64,000 nt of DNA from Alviniconcha marisindica (Eukaryota > Mollusca > Gastropoda > Provannidae), in contig JABMCL010001079.1 in NCBI GenBank assembly GCA_018857735.1, forward strand, positions 485,001 to 549,000, read 5' to 3'. Below are positions 37,223 to 49,100 of the stretch, one piece after another. The stretch's first letter is position 1. Each line of letters begins with the position of its first letter. Made by a program: the position numbers and the translations under genes. The notes below the pieces were generated by a model, which was given only the letters and a program-made list of their open reading frames with translations, was not told where the DNA came from and searched no databases.

Positions 37223-37441
37223 ACTGCTTCCAGTGGAGATTTCTATGTTTTGTCTTTGAAAAAGAGAATAGTGAATCTTACTTTTAAAGTCCAATCGCAG
37301 GGATGTGACATCCGCAAAGTCAATGCCTTCCATCTTCGCAATTTTGCCAGCCTCCTCCTTTGGACCCTGTTCTTCAACTGCTCGCATCAACATTTCCTCG
37401 TCTATAACAGACGGTTCCACGGTGTCGTAAAGGCGACTCAT
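27751..37441 (-). CDS. DRC3: DRC3 (LRRC48), nexin-dynein regulatory complex subunit 3
   Basis: DRC3 is an axonemal protein of the nexin-dynein regulatory complex that helps control dynein in motile cilia and flagella. Exons in transcript order: 37282-37441, 36234-36350, 35640-35806, 35139-35285, 33665-33784, about 32696-32806, 31897-32065, 29947-30078, 28692-28886, 27751-28002. The product is about 520 aa, close to the human length. The N-terminus [20 protein letters not shown] is nearly identical to vertebrate DRC3. Leucine-rich repeats follow ([60 protein letters not shown]). After the LRR cap come coiled-coil segments ([40 protein letters not shown]) and the conserved end [20 protein letters not shown]. 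All junctions close in phase except exon 6 to exon 7, where 2 nt are missing, so a microexon may be unrecognised. Stop TGA at 27751. Confidence 0.95.
29079..29133. repeat. 27-bp direct duplication
   Basis: TTTGCTGTTCAAGGAACAG occurs twice in tandem in a DRC3 intron. Confidence 0.8.
30053..30152 (-). repeat. Duplicated splice-acceptor region of DRC3 exon 8
   Basis: A block of about 55 bp running from the first coding bases of exon 8 (minus strand ATGTTTACAGAGCTGACTC) through its acceptor and polypyrimidine region is duplicated immediately upstream. The real acceptor (exon begins at 30078) joins exon 7 in phase. The outer copy also has an ATGTGTCAG acceptor but shifts frame when read through, so it is probably unused. 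Confidence 0.85.
30505..31935 (-). repeat. Exon-derived minisatellite, about 16 copies of the DRC3 exon 7 end plus donor
   Basis: On the minus strand each unit contains GGCATGAAGGCTGTGGAAGA, TTCATGCTGGAAAAGAAG, a CGG or TGT codon, and a GTGAGACATTAGC donor, followed by a G-rich intron stretch. Equivalent points fall at 31910, 31811, 31712, 31616, 31518, 31419, 31320, 31224, 31125 and 31024, a period of 96-101 bp. More decayed copies continue at about 30931, 30836, 30765, 30681, 30597 and 30511. The unit at the high-coordinate end is the true exon 7 terminus ([14 protein letters not shown]). Homogeneity is highest next to the exon and falls off with distance. Confidence 0.93.
32490..32670. repeat. 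34-90 bp nested tandem repeat
   Basis: The block CAGTCCTGTTGATAAAAGAT (one copy TTAAAGAT) plus AACCTATCAGCATA occurs four times, with GACATGTTTGTA before alternate copies. It lies in DRC3 intron 6. Confidence 0.85.
33433..33575. repeat. (GT)n microsatellite, partly interrupted
   Basis: About 86 bp of pure GT followed by interrupted GTGC/GTAT repeats, in a DRC3 intron just downstream of exon 5 (transcript sense). Confidence 0.95.
33895..34420. repeat. Degenerate minisatellite of about 60-75 bp, roughly 7 copies
   Basis: Repeats of the pattern CCCTCAC(C/A)(T/A)AGGACCA, CTC(C/T)TCTCTTAAGACC and a T-rich block followed by GAAACC. Copies are diverged and differ in T-tract length. DRC3 intron 4. 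Confidence 0.75.
37059..37215. repeat. Compound (AC)n microsatellite
   Basis: Two AC runs of about 70 bp each, split by ATGCACACTCATGC, in DRC3 intron 1 about 65 bp from the exon 1 donor. Confidence 0.95.
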
Positions 37442-38089
37442 CTTGCTGGTTTTTAGTTCTCGTGGTCGCCGACCTGCAACACCATAACCCTTGGCTTACA
37501 TGTGAGTATTTGTGTGTTTGCTCGTTACTGCTCGCTATAAATTACGTATGCATATATTAAAAGTACACAAAAGGGCTCACCAGAATTTATATAAACAATT
37601 ATTTGTGGAAATTTCACAAGAATATAATCACTCCGAAAGCGCTTTTGTTCGTACAGTCCGAAAAATAAAGCAAAATTGGTACCGGTCGACACAGTGGCCT
37701 GATTGATTAATCTGTTTCTTCGGAAAACTATCAACTATCACAAACGATTGTTTTTTCGTTATTACAAAGTAAAGATTCAATGTAAGTACTTCTCTTGCCT
37801 CAACTTCTGCTTTGATCTTTCGATCAATCTGCAGTTGTTTACAATCACATCAGTAGCAGACGGAAACAGCTTAGCTTCCAAGATGGCGGAACGTTGCTAT
37901 GGAATATGACAGTTCCGGTGATTTTATTTTTCCTAAATAATAAAACAAAATTATTTCATAGCTCACATACTACGTAAAAAGTCACTGTGAATTAAACTTG
38001 ACAGGAGAAAAATATTTTACGAATTATATGATTCTAAAATTATTCATCGGCTATGACGTCATTTGACCTGGAAAACAAGATTTGTGAAA
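37442..38089. promoter_or_regulatory. Bidirectional promoter region of DRC3 and TOM1L2
   Basis: 648 bp separate the divergent start codons. The interval holds CAAGATGGCGGA (37879-37890), a close match to YY1/TISU-type initiators. It is followed at once by GTTGCTATGGAA (37893-37904), which resembles one half of an RFX X-box (GTTGCCATGGCAAC). RFX sites are expected upstream of motile-cilium genes such as DRC3. The second X-box half is poor, so the RFX call is tentative. The ATG in the first motif opens an 8-codon ORF, MAERCYGI, ending at 37909. Confidence 0.6.
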
Positions 38090-41000
38090 ATGGCCGCTCT
38101 GTTTGGGCACGGAAATCCTCTCACAACTCAAGTGGGACAGCTTATTGGTAAGCCACAACTTACACAGTTTAAATCTGATTCCATTCGTTTATAGTTTTAA
38201 TAAATGGTGTGACTGCTGTCGCGCTCGACTTGTTTTTCTGTGGTGTCACGGCTGCGTCCAGTCTTCTCGGAGTTGGAACCTGATCATCCACGACCTCGAT
38301 TCTTACGTTCGTTTGATGTTTATGTTTTTCAATGCCGCGCCCCTCAGCATTGCTCCTTCAATACATATCAGCAGAAAGCTGGATAACCGAGGATCTTAGC
38401 AGCGCTTTAGATTTTTTCTGCTCGTGTACAGGTTTCAAAGATGTCTGTTAGTGTTACTCTACCTGTAGGTGAATCACTGAATGTTTTTGTGTTGACTGAT
38501 TGGAGTGAAGCTGAGATTTTTGACCAAAAAATCAACTTGTTTCACATTCTTACAATATTGTACACTGTGTAAACGACACATCAGTACTGTCATTTGTCCC
38601 AGTTTGTGGTTGTGTAAACCAAGTGACTTAGTGTAGGTTCTTTTGTTGTCGTATTTAATATTTATTCAGCCGGAAAAGAAAAGAAAAATCACCAAATGCA
38701 AATGGTGTTTCTTGAAATTGAATAGAATTGTCCCTTCTTTTTTGTTCAAACTGGCACCAAAATAATGATGGGAAGCAACTTACATTTTGTGTTATGTAAG
38801 ACACGGTATATTTAATGATAGAATCAATCTTAGCTGTTTGTGTTAAATTATTACCATTTCCCAGTTTGCAATTTGTAATAATAATTAAGATAAACATAAA
38901 GGCTTTTTCCCTAACTAATTTGTTTCAGAGACAGAGAGACATTTTGTAATCATCTGGCATTTGAAAGTGCGACATATTTTGCTTTCTTCTTTGGTTACTG
39001 TATGGTGCTGTATGTATTACTATTAGTAATATAGTATGGTACTAAAAAATCTGTTGCATCATGGACAGATGGGTGCTGCTAAAGTAGTGAAAACATGTTT
39101 AGGGAGTTGGCAGGTAATTGTTTTTAATACTGACATCATAGATGAGGCAAGAGATATGTGCAGTGCAGTAGTTATATACTTTTGTGCAACTTCTGTTTCA
39201 TGTCAGACATAACACTTTAAACTTTACCCATGGTCCCTGTCAGAGTTGTACTTGTTCAGTTATATTTGTAGCAAGCAGTCCCAGTAACTCCTATGGATCC
39301 CCTTAAAAATAAATACTTACGAGTGGGAGACCTGCCCTCTTCCCACAGGTGATTATGATTGCGGTGATATTAAACCTCAAATAGCTGCTGAACATAGTCT
39401 TTGAGTGTACAAACTACAATGAAGGAACAACAAACTCATAGTCATACTCATAGCATGTACTTCACAAAATAAGCTTTCATCACTATACCAGTACCAGTGC
39501 CTGTCTGAAGATACCTCCTACTTCACAAAATAAGCTTTCATCACTATACCAGTGTAATGGAGTGGAGTGGTAGAAGGACAGGACACAGGCAGCGGAGTCA
39601 GTCAAAATGGAGACCACAGCAGGCAGCGACGGCAAACAGGCTTTATTCTACAGCAGCAGACAACTTTCTCAGCACACTCAAAATCCTCACGCGCACGCAT
39701 AGATAAGAGAACTGCGCGGGCCGCAAAGAACACACGCTATCGCTACAATGAAATCAGCCCTCTGGACCACAAAATGGCTGACAATTGTGTTTCCTTGGCC
39801 TGCACAAATACAGTTTCCTCAACAATAACTAAACTAATTAAAACATGAAATACATCAAATAAAAGCTACAGTTACAACCTTTTAAACCGTATAAACAAAA
39901 TGTACACACATGACTTATTTAATTTGCAACAAGAGTGGGAAGCGTGGCTTGCACCTGTCTATAAGCAGATTCGTACAACTAAATCACAACTAACACAATG
40001 TACAAAATATAACTGTCAATAAAACTTACATCAGAATAAAGTGCACGCTCCCACGGTTAAAATGGTACATAACAATTACAATACAACGCTCTGTAAGAGA
40101 AGCAAGACACACTCAAAGACTAGTACTAAAACAATCGGTGCGAACTTTCGCCTGGGGCGCGTTATCTTAGTCGCAACAGCGCTGATAGTGATACCAAGTA
40201 GTCTTTGAATATAACTTAGCTTCTACAGTACACAATACTTAATAAGTTAATTTCAACCCAAAATAAACACTAAACATGAAGTCAGCTAAGCAAAATACTA
40301 TACGACAAAGCATTGATCGACACAGAATTACTTCAATTAAAGTCAAAACAACGATTCACTACTATTCACCAGTACTACGCAGAAAATGCGCCATGCAGAC
40401 AACGGCTATAAAAGAATGGACCTAGAGAGGAATCGGCAACTGATTAAGCTCGATCCTGCGTCTAAATAAGATCTAAATAAACATTCTAAGATGCCAAATT
40501 ATATTCCACATGACTTAGTGCATAAAAAGGACTAGGTGAACAAAGAGTAGGTAAACAAACAAGCGGTCAAAATATTAAGGGAATAAACAGATTTGAAAAT
40601 GGCACACACCAGCGGCTATCGCCGGTCAGCTGTGTGAAGGCCATGTGGTGTTATGCAACACACAGCGCTTCAAAACAAAAGCGTCATCTGCTCCGGTTCC
40701 CGGGTTACTAACAGTACAGTAATGAAATAGCATGGATCAGATAACCGGGGCGGGATTATTGTAAAAACGTACAAAGAGCACTTGCTCACACCAGTACCAG
40801 TGCCTGTCTGAAGATACCTCCTGAACCCTGCCCTTGATTCTGCATTTACATTTTCTAGTTTGGATTACTGTAAAGTGTAATGAATAACATTGTCACTTTT
40901 TGCTGTCCAAATTATCTTCTTGCAATTGCAAGGCACATCAGCCAGTGATGGTTCCAGAAAAGTGTTGCTACACTGTCTGTTATAAATTTTCCCCATTGTT

Positions 41001-42987
41001 TATGTTTGTGTACAAAGTATAATAATCTGCAGGGGTTGCAAACATGCAGAAAAACACTGACACAAAATAAACCCCTCTTAGTCTTAGTCTTACTATGTGC
41101 AAAGAAGTCCAGATCTGTATGACAGAGTGCATTTTAATTAAAGGGTTTAAGCAGTATCTCTCTCACGCAGTCTATTGGTCTCTCTGATGTTGGGATGCAA
41201 AGTCAGTTGTCAAAACATGCCAACTTGAACAGTTCAGCCAGGCCAGGGTGGGTAACATCAAACAAGGTCAATGGTAGTTCATTGCCTAAGTCAGTTTCTG
41301 GCCACACTACTAGTTTCCTGCTGTTGATATGCATGCGGGACCGACCACATTTTGCAGACTCCGCAGAAAACACTGACTTGTTTTTTTTGTTGCGTAGTCA
41401 TGATGATAGTTCCAGACCAGTTCTTCCCACTAAGCCAGTTGACAATAGCCTGAATAGGCTGCCAGGAATCAGCAAGTACCAGGGAAAGGCCAAGATCTAA
41501 CCAGGCACCGGTGAGAAATGTTGATTGCTATGGAGGGTCCCAATCTTGAGAATACCAAATGTAGTGCTGGTATCCATCAGGCTTGCACAGAACTCTGCCA
41601 TAGGCACAAGAGGCTGAATTTCAACTACATAAGTGCAGGATTTTTATTATTTTTAAAGTCTGTATTTTCTATAAGCAAGTTCTAAAAAGTGTTTCCAACT
41701 CCTAAATATGTTTGTTTTTGTTGCTGTGTTGCTGCAGTCATACAAATCCCACACTGACTACCAGTTGAATAAAAAGGATTGTTTTCAAATTTTAATTGTT
41801 TGAATCTTGTCATTATTGATTTATTGAACTTTTTAAAGTCTACACACTGTCTTGACATTTATTTGTATTGTTCTTCTGATGCGTATTATCTTGACATTTA
41901 TTTGTATTGTTCTTTTGATCTGCATAATATGTATTCTCAGTAAAATCCCATCCTCTTGTACCGTTTCTGCTGGTCAATGACCCTTCTCACTGTTTATCAA
42001 GGCCTGTTGACCTGATTGCAACAGCCACAGAATATTGTCAGACAATGAGACATGCTCACACTGCCAGTCTTTTAGATCTTCTCCCAAACCTGCCTGTTCT
42101 CTGGAATCAGCAGACCCTCCTCCTGTAACGTCTTTCTGATATTTTCTTCTCTCAGTTATTGGATAAAAATTGGATAACCACATAAAGCAACAAAGTTTGT
42201 TATTAGGATATTATTCACATTATTATTGTGATCATATTGTTGTATAATTTGTAATGTAATATTGTAATATGTAATATTTTGTTTTTATAATGATTGATTT
42301 TTGTATAAATCATTATGTTTTTTAGTTACGTTACAATTTACAATGTGCATTTGTAAAATGGTATGCATTTAAGGTCTTAATCTGATAAAATAAAAAAAAT
42401 ATATGTTTGTTATTTTATAAGGTTAGGCACAATAAAAATATTAATATTATTGTTATTGCTCTGGACAGTGACATTGGTAGTATGGTACAAACCACAATCA
42501 AGGAAAAAATGCTTTAATAATGTTAGTAGTAGTATGTTTACACAGTATTTTCTTGCAGTTTTTAGCCAAATCTACCATTTTATAATCTGAATTAATAAAC
42601 TAGTACAGTAGTACCAGAAGTACACTGCTTATTAATATTATACATGTCAAGTTTGAGTATGACTCATGAGTCACATGTTCAGAGGTCAGTATATTTTTTT
42701 AAAGCTTCTGTTTCCTGGATGTTACACTGTTAGTGTTGAATTACAGTTTGAGTTGCTAGACTATATAATTTTATGGTTACAGAAAACCCAATTCTGTTCC
42801 ATTACAGATAGTTTTGTACTGTTCTTGAACTTAAAGTCTGGTGTGTTTTTTTGATTTTGTCTTCTTCTTTTTATTTTATTTTATATATTTTTTATAGACT
42901 TATTCTGTAGTGGACACATTTTGTAGGGTACACTCAGTCCTGAAACACTTCAAAACCTCTCGCTCCCCTCCTTCATTTTGTATACAC

Positions 42988-43039
<52 letters not shown>

Positions 43040-46000
43040 TGTGCATGCACACACACATAAACACGTGCACCTACACACACACTCACACACACACTTTGTG
43101 CATGCACATAAACATGTGCACGTGCACACACACAGAGACTTTGTGCATGTACCTGTGCAAAAATGCGCACGTGCGTGCACACACCCACACAATGACATAC
43201 ACACAAGCATGCCAGAACAAACATAATATTACAATATTATAATATTAATAGTCTGCATAGTTAATGAACATAATACATGTTTACATTTATTAGCACTCGC
43301 AGAGGATGCAAGTTTCAGTTTTAAACATTTGATGCCACAGTGACACAAAATATTGGAGAACAATTAACATAAACCATAAAACAGGTTTTTGATCTCAATC
43401 AGTCAGTTATAATAATTTATATGGTCAACACAAAGCACAGCCAACATGGAAGAAGTTCCTTTTTATTTTTTATTTCTTCCTGGATCAGTGTGTATAAGTG
43501 TGTGTGTGTTTCTGCCATTGGCATGTATACAGCTTTAAGGAAGATAATTGATTTTTCTGATGTGTGTATAATGAAATGTTTAACTGTGGCTTTTTCTTAC
43601 AAACTTATTCAGAAAGAAGAGCTCAAGAAGAAGGCTGCATTCATTATGTAGATGCAGGGTGCTATAAACTATAAAGTGACATTATAGAATGCAGTGTATA
43701 CACACACATCAATATAATCTACATGCAAGAGCAGTGTTCATGTACACAAAGTATACACACATGCCATACACGTGCACACAGGCACATATTATTTGCATGA
43801 TCTAGATCTTTTAGATTTTGACCAGACACTTTTTCTTTTCTTTTCTTTTTTCACAGTTCATATGGTGGTAACCTCTGTTAAGATTTGCCAGACTGTTCAT
43901 ACCATGACTGTCAAAACATTGTCACGCTCACAGGAGCACTGGAAATGTAGACCTGCCAGTTGTATTTGCTTGGCTTGTTCTTACCTGTCCAAATTTAAAC
44001 CTGGTGCATGGTTGTTACTTCTTAAGTTACATGAACTCTTTACACTGTGACTCATCACAGACAGGGCCAGTGAACTGCCTAAACTCTGTGCTGAATGATA
44101 GGACTGATGTTACCTGTTTATGGACATGTGTGTGTGTTGGGGGGGGGGGGGGGTTGGGGGTATATGTACACTGAAATGAAATTTTGGTATCACACCAATT
44201 TTATGGCTTACGCAGGTATAGGCTTCTTAACCTTTGTAATTTTGATGTATATTGTTACTAGCATTGTTCATAACACTAATGCAGCATGTTGTTTGTTATT
44301 GTCCTGGCTTGTTTTTGTCAGTTGCTTTTGTGCAAAGTAATCTTGAGTTTTCAGTGTTTGTCTTGAAGGTTCTGAAAAAGAGTTTTAATGTTTCTGCTAT
44401 TACAGTATTGGATGGCAAGCTGTTCTTTTTGCTGATAACTCTGTTAGTAAGAAAAAATGTATCATCATGTTGTCATATCTCAGTTTTACAGCTCATAGAC
44501 TTTGACTTGTAAGGAACATTGCACTTGCAGTCACAAAGGCAAAAGGAAACAGACTGCCAGTGCATTCCATGTCAGCTGTAGCAATTTCTAGACACCTGAG
44601 GAAATTGTGGAGGTAGTGGAAAAAACACTTTCAGGCAGTATGGAGTTTCAAAATTGATGGGTTTTGGCAAGCTTGAGTGACAAGCCACTTCGGCCAATCA
44701 GAGGCAGCATATCACCAACAAATCACAAACTGGGGTCAAGATTTCCCCTTGAGAAACAGGTCTGTGTCCAAATACTCCCAGACTAAAAGTAACAAAGGGA
44801 TGAAGCTTAACACACTGGTTAATTCAGATATATATTATATGCATCTAGGAGACACACCTGTGGGAGAACTGTCATAGAGATTATATGCATCTAGGAGAAT
44901 AGATAATTATTATGTGCATCTAGGAGAATAGATTTTATGTGCATTTAGGAGACAGACCTGTGTGAGAACTATCATAGATATTGTATGCATCTAGGAGAAT
45001 AGATATTATATGCATCTAGGAGAATAGATTTTATATGCATCTAGGAGACAGACCTGTGTGAGAACTATCATAGATATTGTATGCATCTAGGAGAATAGAT
45101 ATTATATGCATCTAGGAGAATAGATTTTATATGCATCTAGGAGACAGACCTGTGTGAGAACTATCATAGATATTGTATGCGTCTAGGAGAATAGATATTA
45201 TATGCATCTAGGAGAATAGATTTTATATGCATCTAGGAGACAGACCTGTGTGAGAACTATCATAGATATTGTATGCATCTAGGAGAATAGATTTTATATG
45301 CATCTAGGAGACAGACCTGTGTGAGAACTATCATAGATATTGTATGCATCTAGGAGAATAGATTTTATATGCATCTAGGAGACAGACCTGTGTGAGAACT
45401 ATCATAGATATTGTATGCATCTAGGAGAATAGATATTATATGCATCTAGGAGAATAGATTTTATATGCATCTAGGAGACAGACCTGTGTGAGAACTATCA
45501 TAGATATTGTATGCATCTAGGAGAATATATTTTATATGCATCTAGGAGACAGGCCTGTGTGAGAACTATCATAGATATTGTATGCATCTAGGAGAATAGA
45601 TATTATATGCATCTAGGAGAATAGATTTTATATGCATCTAGGAGACAGACCTGTGTGAGAACTATCATAGATATTGTATGCATCTAGGAGAATAGATATT
45701 ATATGCATCTAGGAGACAGACCTGTGTGAGAACTATCATAGATATTGTATGCATCTAGGAGAATAGATATTATATGCATCTAGGAGAATAGATTTTATAT
45801 GCATCTAGGAGACAGACCTGTGTGAGAACTATCATAGATATTATATGCATCTAGGAGAATAGATTTTATATGCATCCAGGAGACAGACCTGTGTGAGAAC
45901 CATCAGTTCTTCATCCATGTGCGTGAAACCCCCAGGTGTGACAGACCCACCGGACACAAAGGTGTCCTCACTCTTGTCAAGAACAAAAGCTTTACCCACC

Positions 46001-46048
46001 TGCTGGGCTGACACTTCCAAATGTTTACTAGCCCAACTTATTTTTTCA

Positions 46049-46122
<74 letters not shown>

Positions 46123-49100
46123 GCAAGTTGTCTAGCCATTTGGCCATCCCTGGGCAGGGCGGAGTGGTAAGAGGGCTTAGTCCTGGTTAGGGGCCCACTG
46201 TAGTGGTTATACTTAATCAGTTGATGTGACAGTTTTGTCTGTCTTGCTTTTCAGAGCGTGCCACTGATGGGTCTCAGGCGACAGAGAACTGGGGACTGTT
46301 TATGGAAGTCTGCGATCTGATCAATGAGACAGATGAAGGGTGAGTTGATTGTTGTTGTAGCAGAGTTGTTTTGTCAGTTTATTACTTTAAATTTGTGTGT
46401 ATCATGGCTTGGAAACTTGCATTTGTAATCATGGTGGGAGAAGGAGTGTGTGATGCTTGAGAGGGATGCTTGAATGCATCACATTTTCTCCTGCTTCTTT
46501 GTTGCAGCCCCAAAGATGCCAGCAGAGCTTTTAAGAAACGACTGTCACAGAACCTTGGCAAAAACTTTACAGCCATAATGTACACTCTGACAGTAAGTCA
46601 TCTTTTGAGTTGCGTGTTGATTTGATAGACTTTTATACAGAAATCAGAGTGTACTCAAGCCAAAAAGTTAAGCAATTTGAAAAAAGTGTGGAGTATAATG
46701 CATTTAATTGTTTTATCAATTAGAACCAGGCACTAATGAAAAATTATCATTAACTTTATGGATGACCACTTTTGTGGATATTCTTGACGTAGCTATATCT
46801 GCCTACATGCTTGGCAAAGATCCGGCTGTTACAGTTTGAAACTCTGGCATTGCAGCATCATATACTGAACTATGAAAATTACCACAGTGACTGCAAACAC
46901 AAATATGCTCGTGCAATTTTTGATGCAAGTTGAACTCTTATGGAACAAAAAAGATCTGAAACAAGAGTGACTGCTAGTGTTCTAAAACAAGATCCAAACA
47001 TATAAAAGGTTCAAAAGAACACTTAAGAACACAGTCCGCAAATGTTTGGGGTAATCCCCTTTGTCAAGCTGCAAAACAACACTTAAACAGTTAAATGGTT
47101 AAAAACGATGAAAAATGAAATGCGAAGCGAAATAACTTATCTTTTTTGGTTGAGCTATGTGAATGTGAATGTGAAAACAACATAGCTCCACCAAAAAAGA
47201 TAAGTTATTTTGCTTCTTATCTCATTTTTCATCATTTTTAACCATTTAACTGTTGTTTAAGTGTCATTTTGTAGCTTGACAAAGGGGACTACCCCAGAAA
47301 TTTGCAGTTTGTGTTCTTAAGTGTTCTTTTGAACCTTTTACATGTTTGGATCTTAGGAAGCAGTTCTTGATCTAGATCTCACTGTTTGCAGTGTTTGGAG
47401 ACCTGTGTCAAGAACTGTGGTCGTAGGTTCCATAACTGTGTGGCCAGCAAAGACTTCCTGCAAGAATTGGTCAAGGTCATTGGTCCCAAGTATGACCCAC
47501 CACAAGCTGTCCAGGAAAAAGTCTTGCAGATGATCCAGGTATGTTACTTGCACTTTGCTGGTACAGTATGTCATTTTCAGTCCTGTTCAAGGTATTGTCT
47601 TAGCATTGGGAAAGCACATATATTCTGTTAGAAGTTTCACCGCTGCCCATTTTTCTATTTAAAAAAGAAGAAAAAAGTAAGAAATTATCAAACAGAATAA
47701 GGATCGTTATTGCCTTGGGAGATTCAGTGATATGTTAAATGTACTCAAACAGTCAGCGTGCCATATACTGAAAAGCTTGAGGGAAAAGATGATCATAATT
47801 GCAGTAATTTTCAGATTAAGGGGATACAGCTTCAGTATTATGTATGCAACTTTAACTTCTTAAAATTAAAATTAAAATCCATTACATATCTCAGTCAAGT
47901 CTGACACAGGTTGATGTTTGCTTGACTGGCACATTGAAGCCCCTAGATAAACACTTAACCTAAGGATCATTCGTCCGTTTTTATCTTTCTGATGATTTTA
48001 GTAGTAGCACAGAACTTATTGTTCCCTTCCAGACATGGGCAGATGCATTTCGTGGTGTGCCAGAACTGAAAGAAGTGGAGAAGATTTACCAGGAGCTGAA
48101 GTCCAAAGGCATCGAGTTTCCAATGACCGACCTTGACAACATGGTCCCCATTCACACACCAGCCAGGGTCAGTACTGTGAACATAACTCTCTGAACACTG
48201 CACAGCAAGTGCCATTGTTGTTACTTTTACATTATGTTAAACATTCATTCTGCTCCTGCAAGTTTCCACGTATTGCTCCTCTTCTTCATGAATACCCTTT
48301 AAATTCATGAACACTGCACTGCTCAGTTGACCCTAATGATTCATACACAGAGGTATGACAAAAGTGTACTGCCCTGGAGCATTTTAGCCTGCAGCAGGTG
48401 AATACTTAGCAACTTTAAGATGGGGAGGGGGGTGTTGAGCCATGCTTTTGACTGATCGCTAAGCTGGTTTCATGGTGTTATAGGCTGATAGAACACATGC
48501 AGCTGGTAAGCCACACAGGAAGGTGTTTTGCTGGAGGAGACAGGTGGGAAGCAAGTGAGTGGTAGTGATGCAGATTGGCTCTTGACAGACAACACAACCA
48601 TCACTTGAGGGGAATAATCAATAATTTACGACGTGTCTGGGTAGTTAACAGTAGCAGTGGTGTGTTTAGGCTGATCAGTTGTGCAAGCGCTGCAAAGATG
48701 TTTTCACTGTGACTTCCAGGCTACCAGTACCCAGCTGCAGCAGCAGCAGGCAGGAGAAACCCGAGAGGTTTAATGACGTGGCTGTTGTACTTTTCATTAT
48801 GCTGTGAAAGAGAGTCTGTGCAGTCTGTGCTGGAAAGAAATTGGTTGTGTGTTTTTCCTCTCAGTTTTGTCTTGGTTTCATTCTCAGCAGTAAAATGTTA
48901 AGTGTCAAACTAGGACAGCTGTAAAAAACTTTATTTTTTTATTTTTTTAAAGCTTCAGATGTTGTTTCTCAGTCACTCTTAAATTTCTCTCTCACATTAT
49001 CTCTCTGTTTGTCTGTCTCTCTCTCTCTATGAAGTGTGAGTGATGGTATGTCTGCCTTCAGTACAGTAGAACATTGTGACGCTGCATTAAAAACTCACAA

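Larger units (their letters stand above)
38148..46254. other. TOM1L2 intron 1 (8.1 kb): repeat-rich, no further gene seen
   Basis: Besides the LTR-like element, AC repeats and satellite, I see no coding exon of a recognisable protein on either strand. A 41-bp duplication (TCTTGACATTTATTTGTATT) lies at about 41850-41925, and a 15-G run at 44139-44153. Long first introns are common sites for enhancers, but no specific element is identifiable by eye. Confidence 0.6.

Noticed and set aside
37029..37287. Several His/Thr or Cys/Val repeat frames over AC/GT microsatellites here and elsewhere
   Set aside because: Direct products of dinucleotide repeats, not proteins.
41195..41500. 101-codon open frame in TOM1L2 intron 1
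   Set aside because: Composition and context are intronic and no domain is recognised.
44838..45905. Regular repeats with short variable parts resembling a CRISPR array
   Set aside because: The intervening parts are themselves repeated modules, not unique spacers, and the context is an animal intron. It is a satellite.
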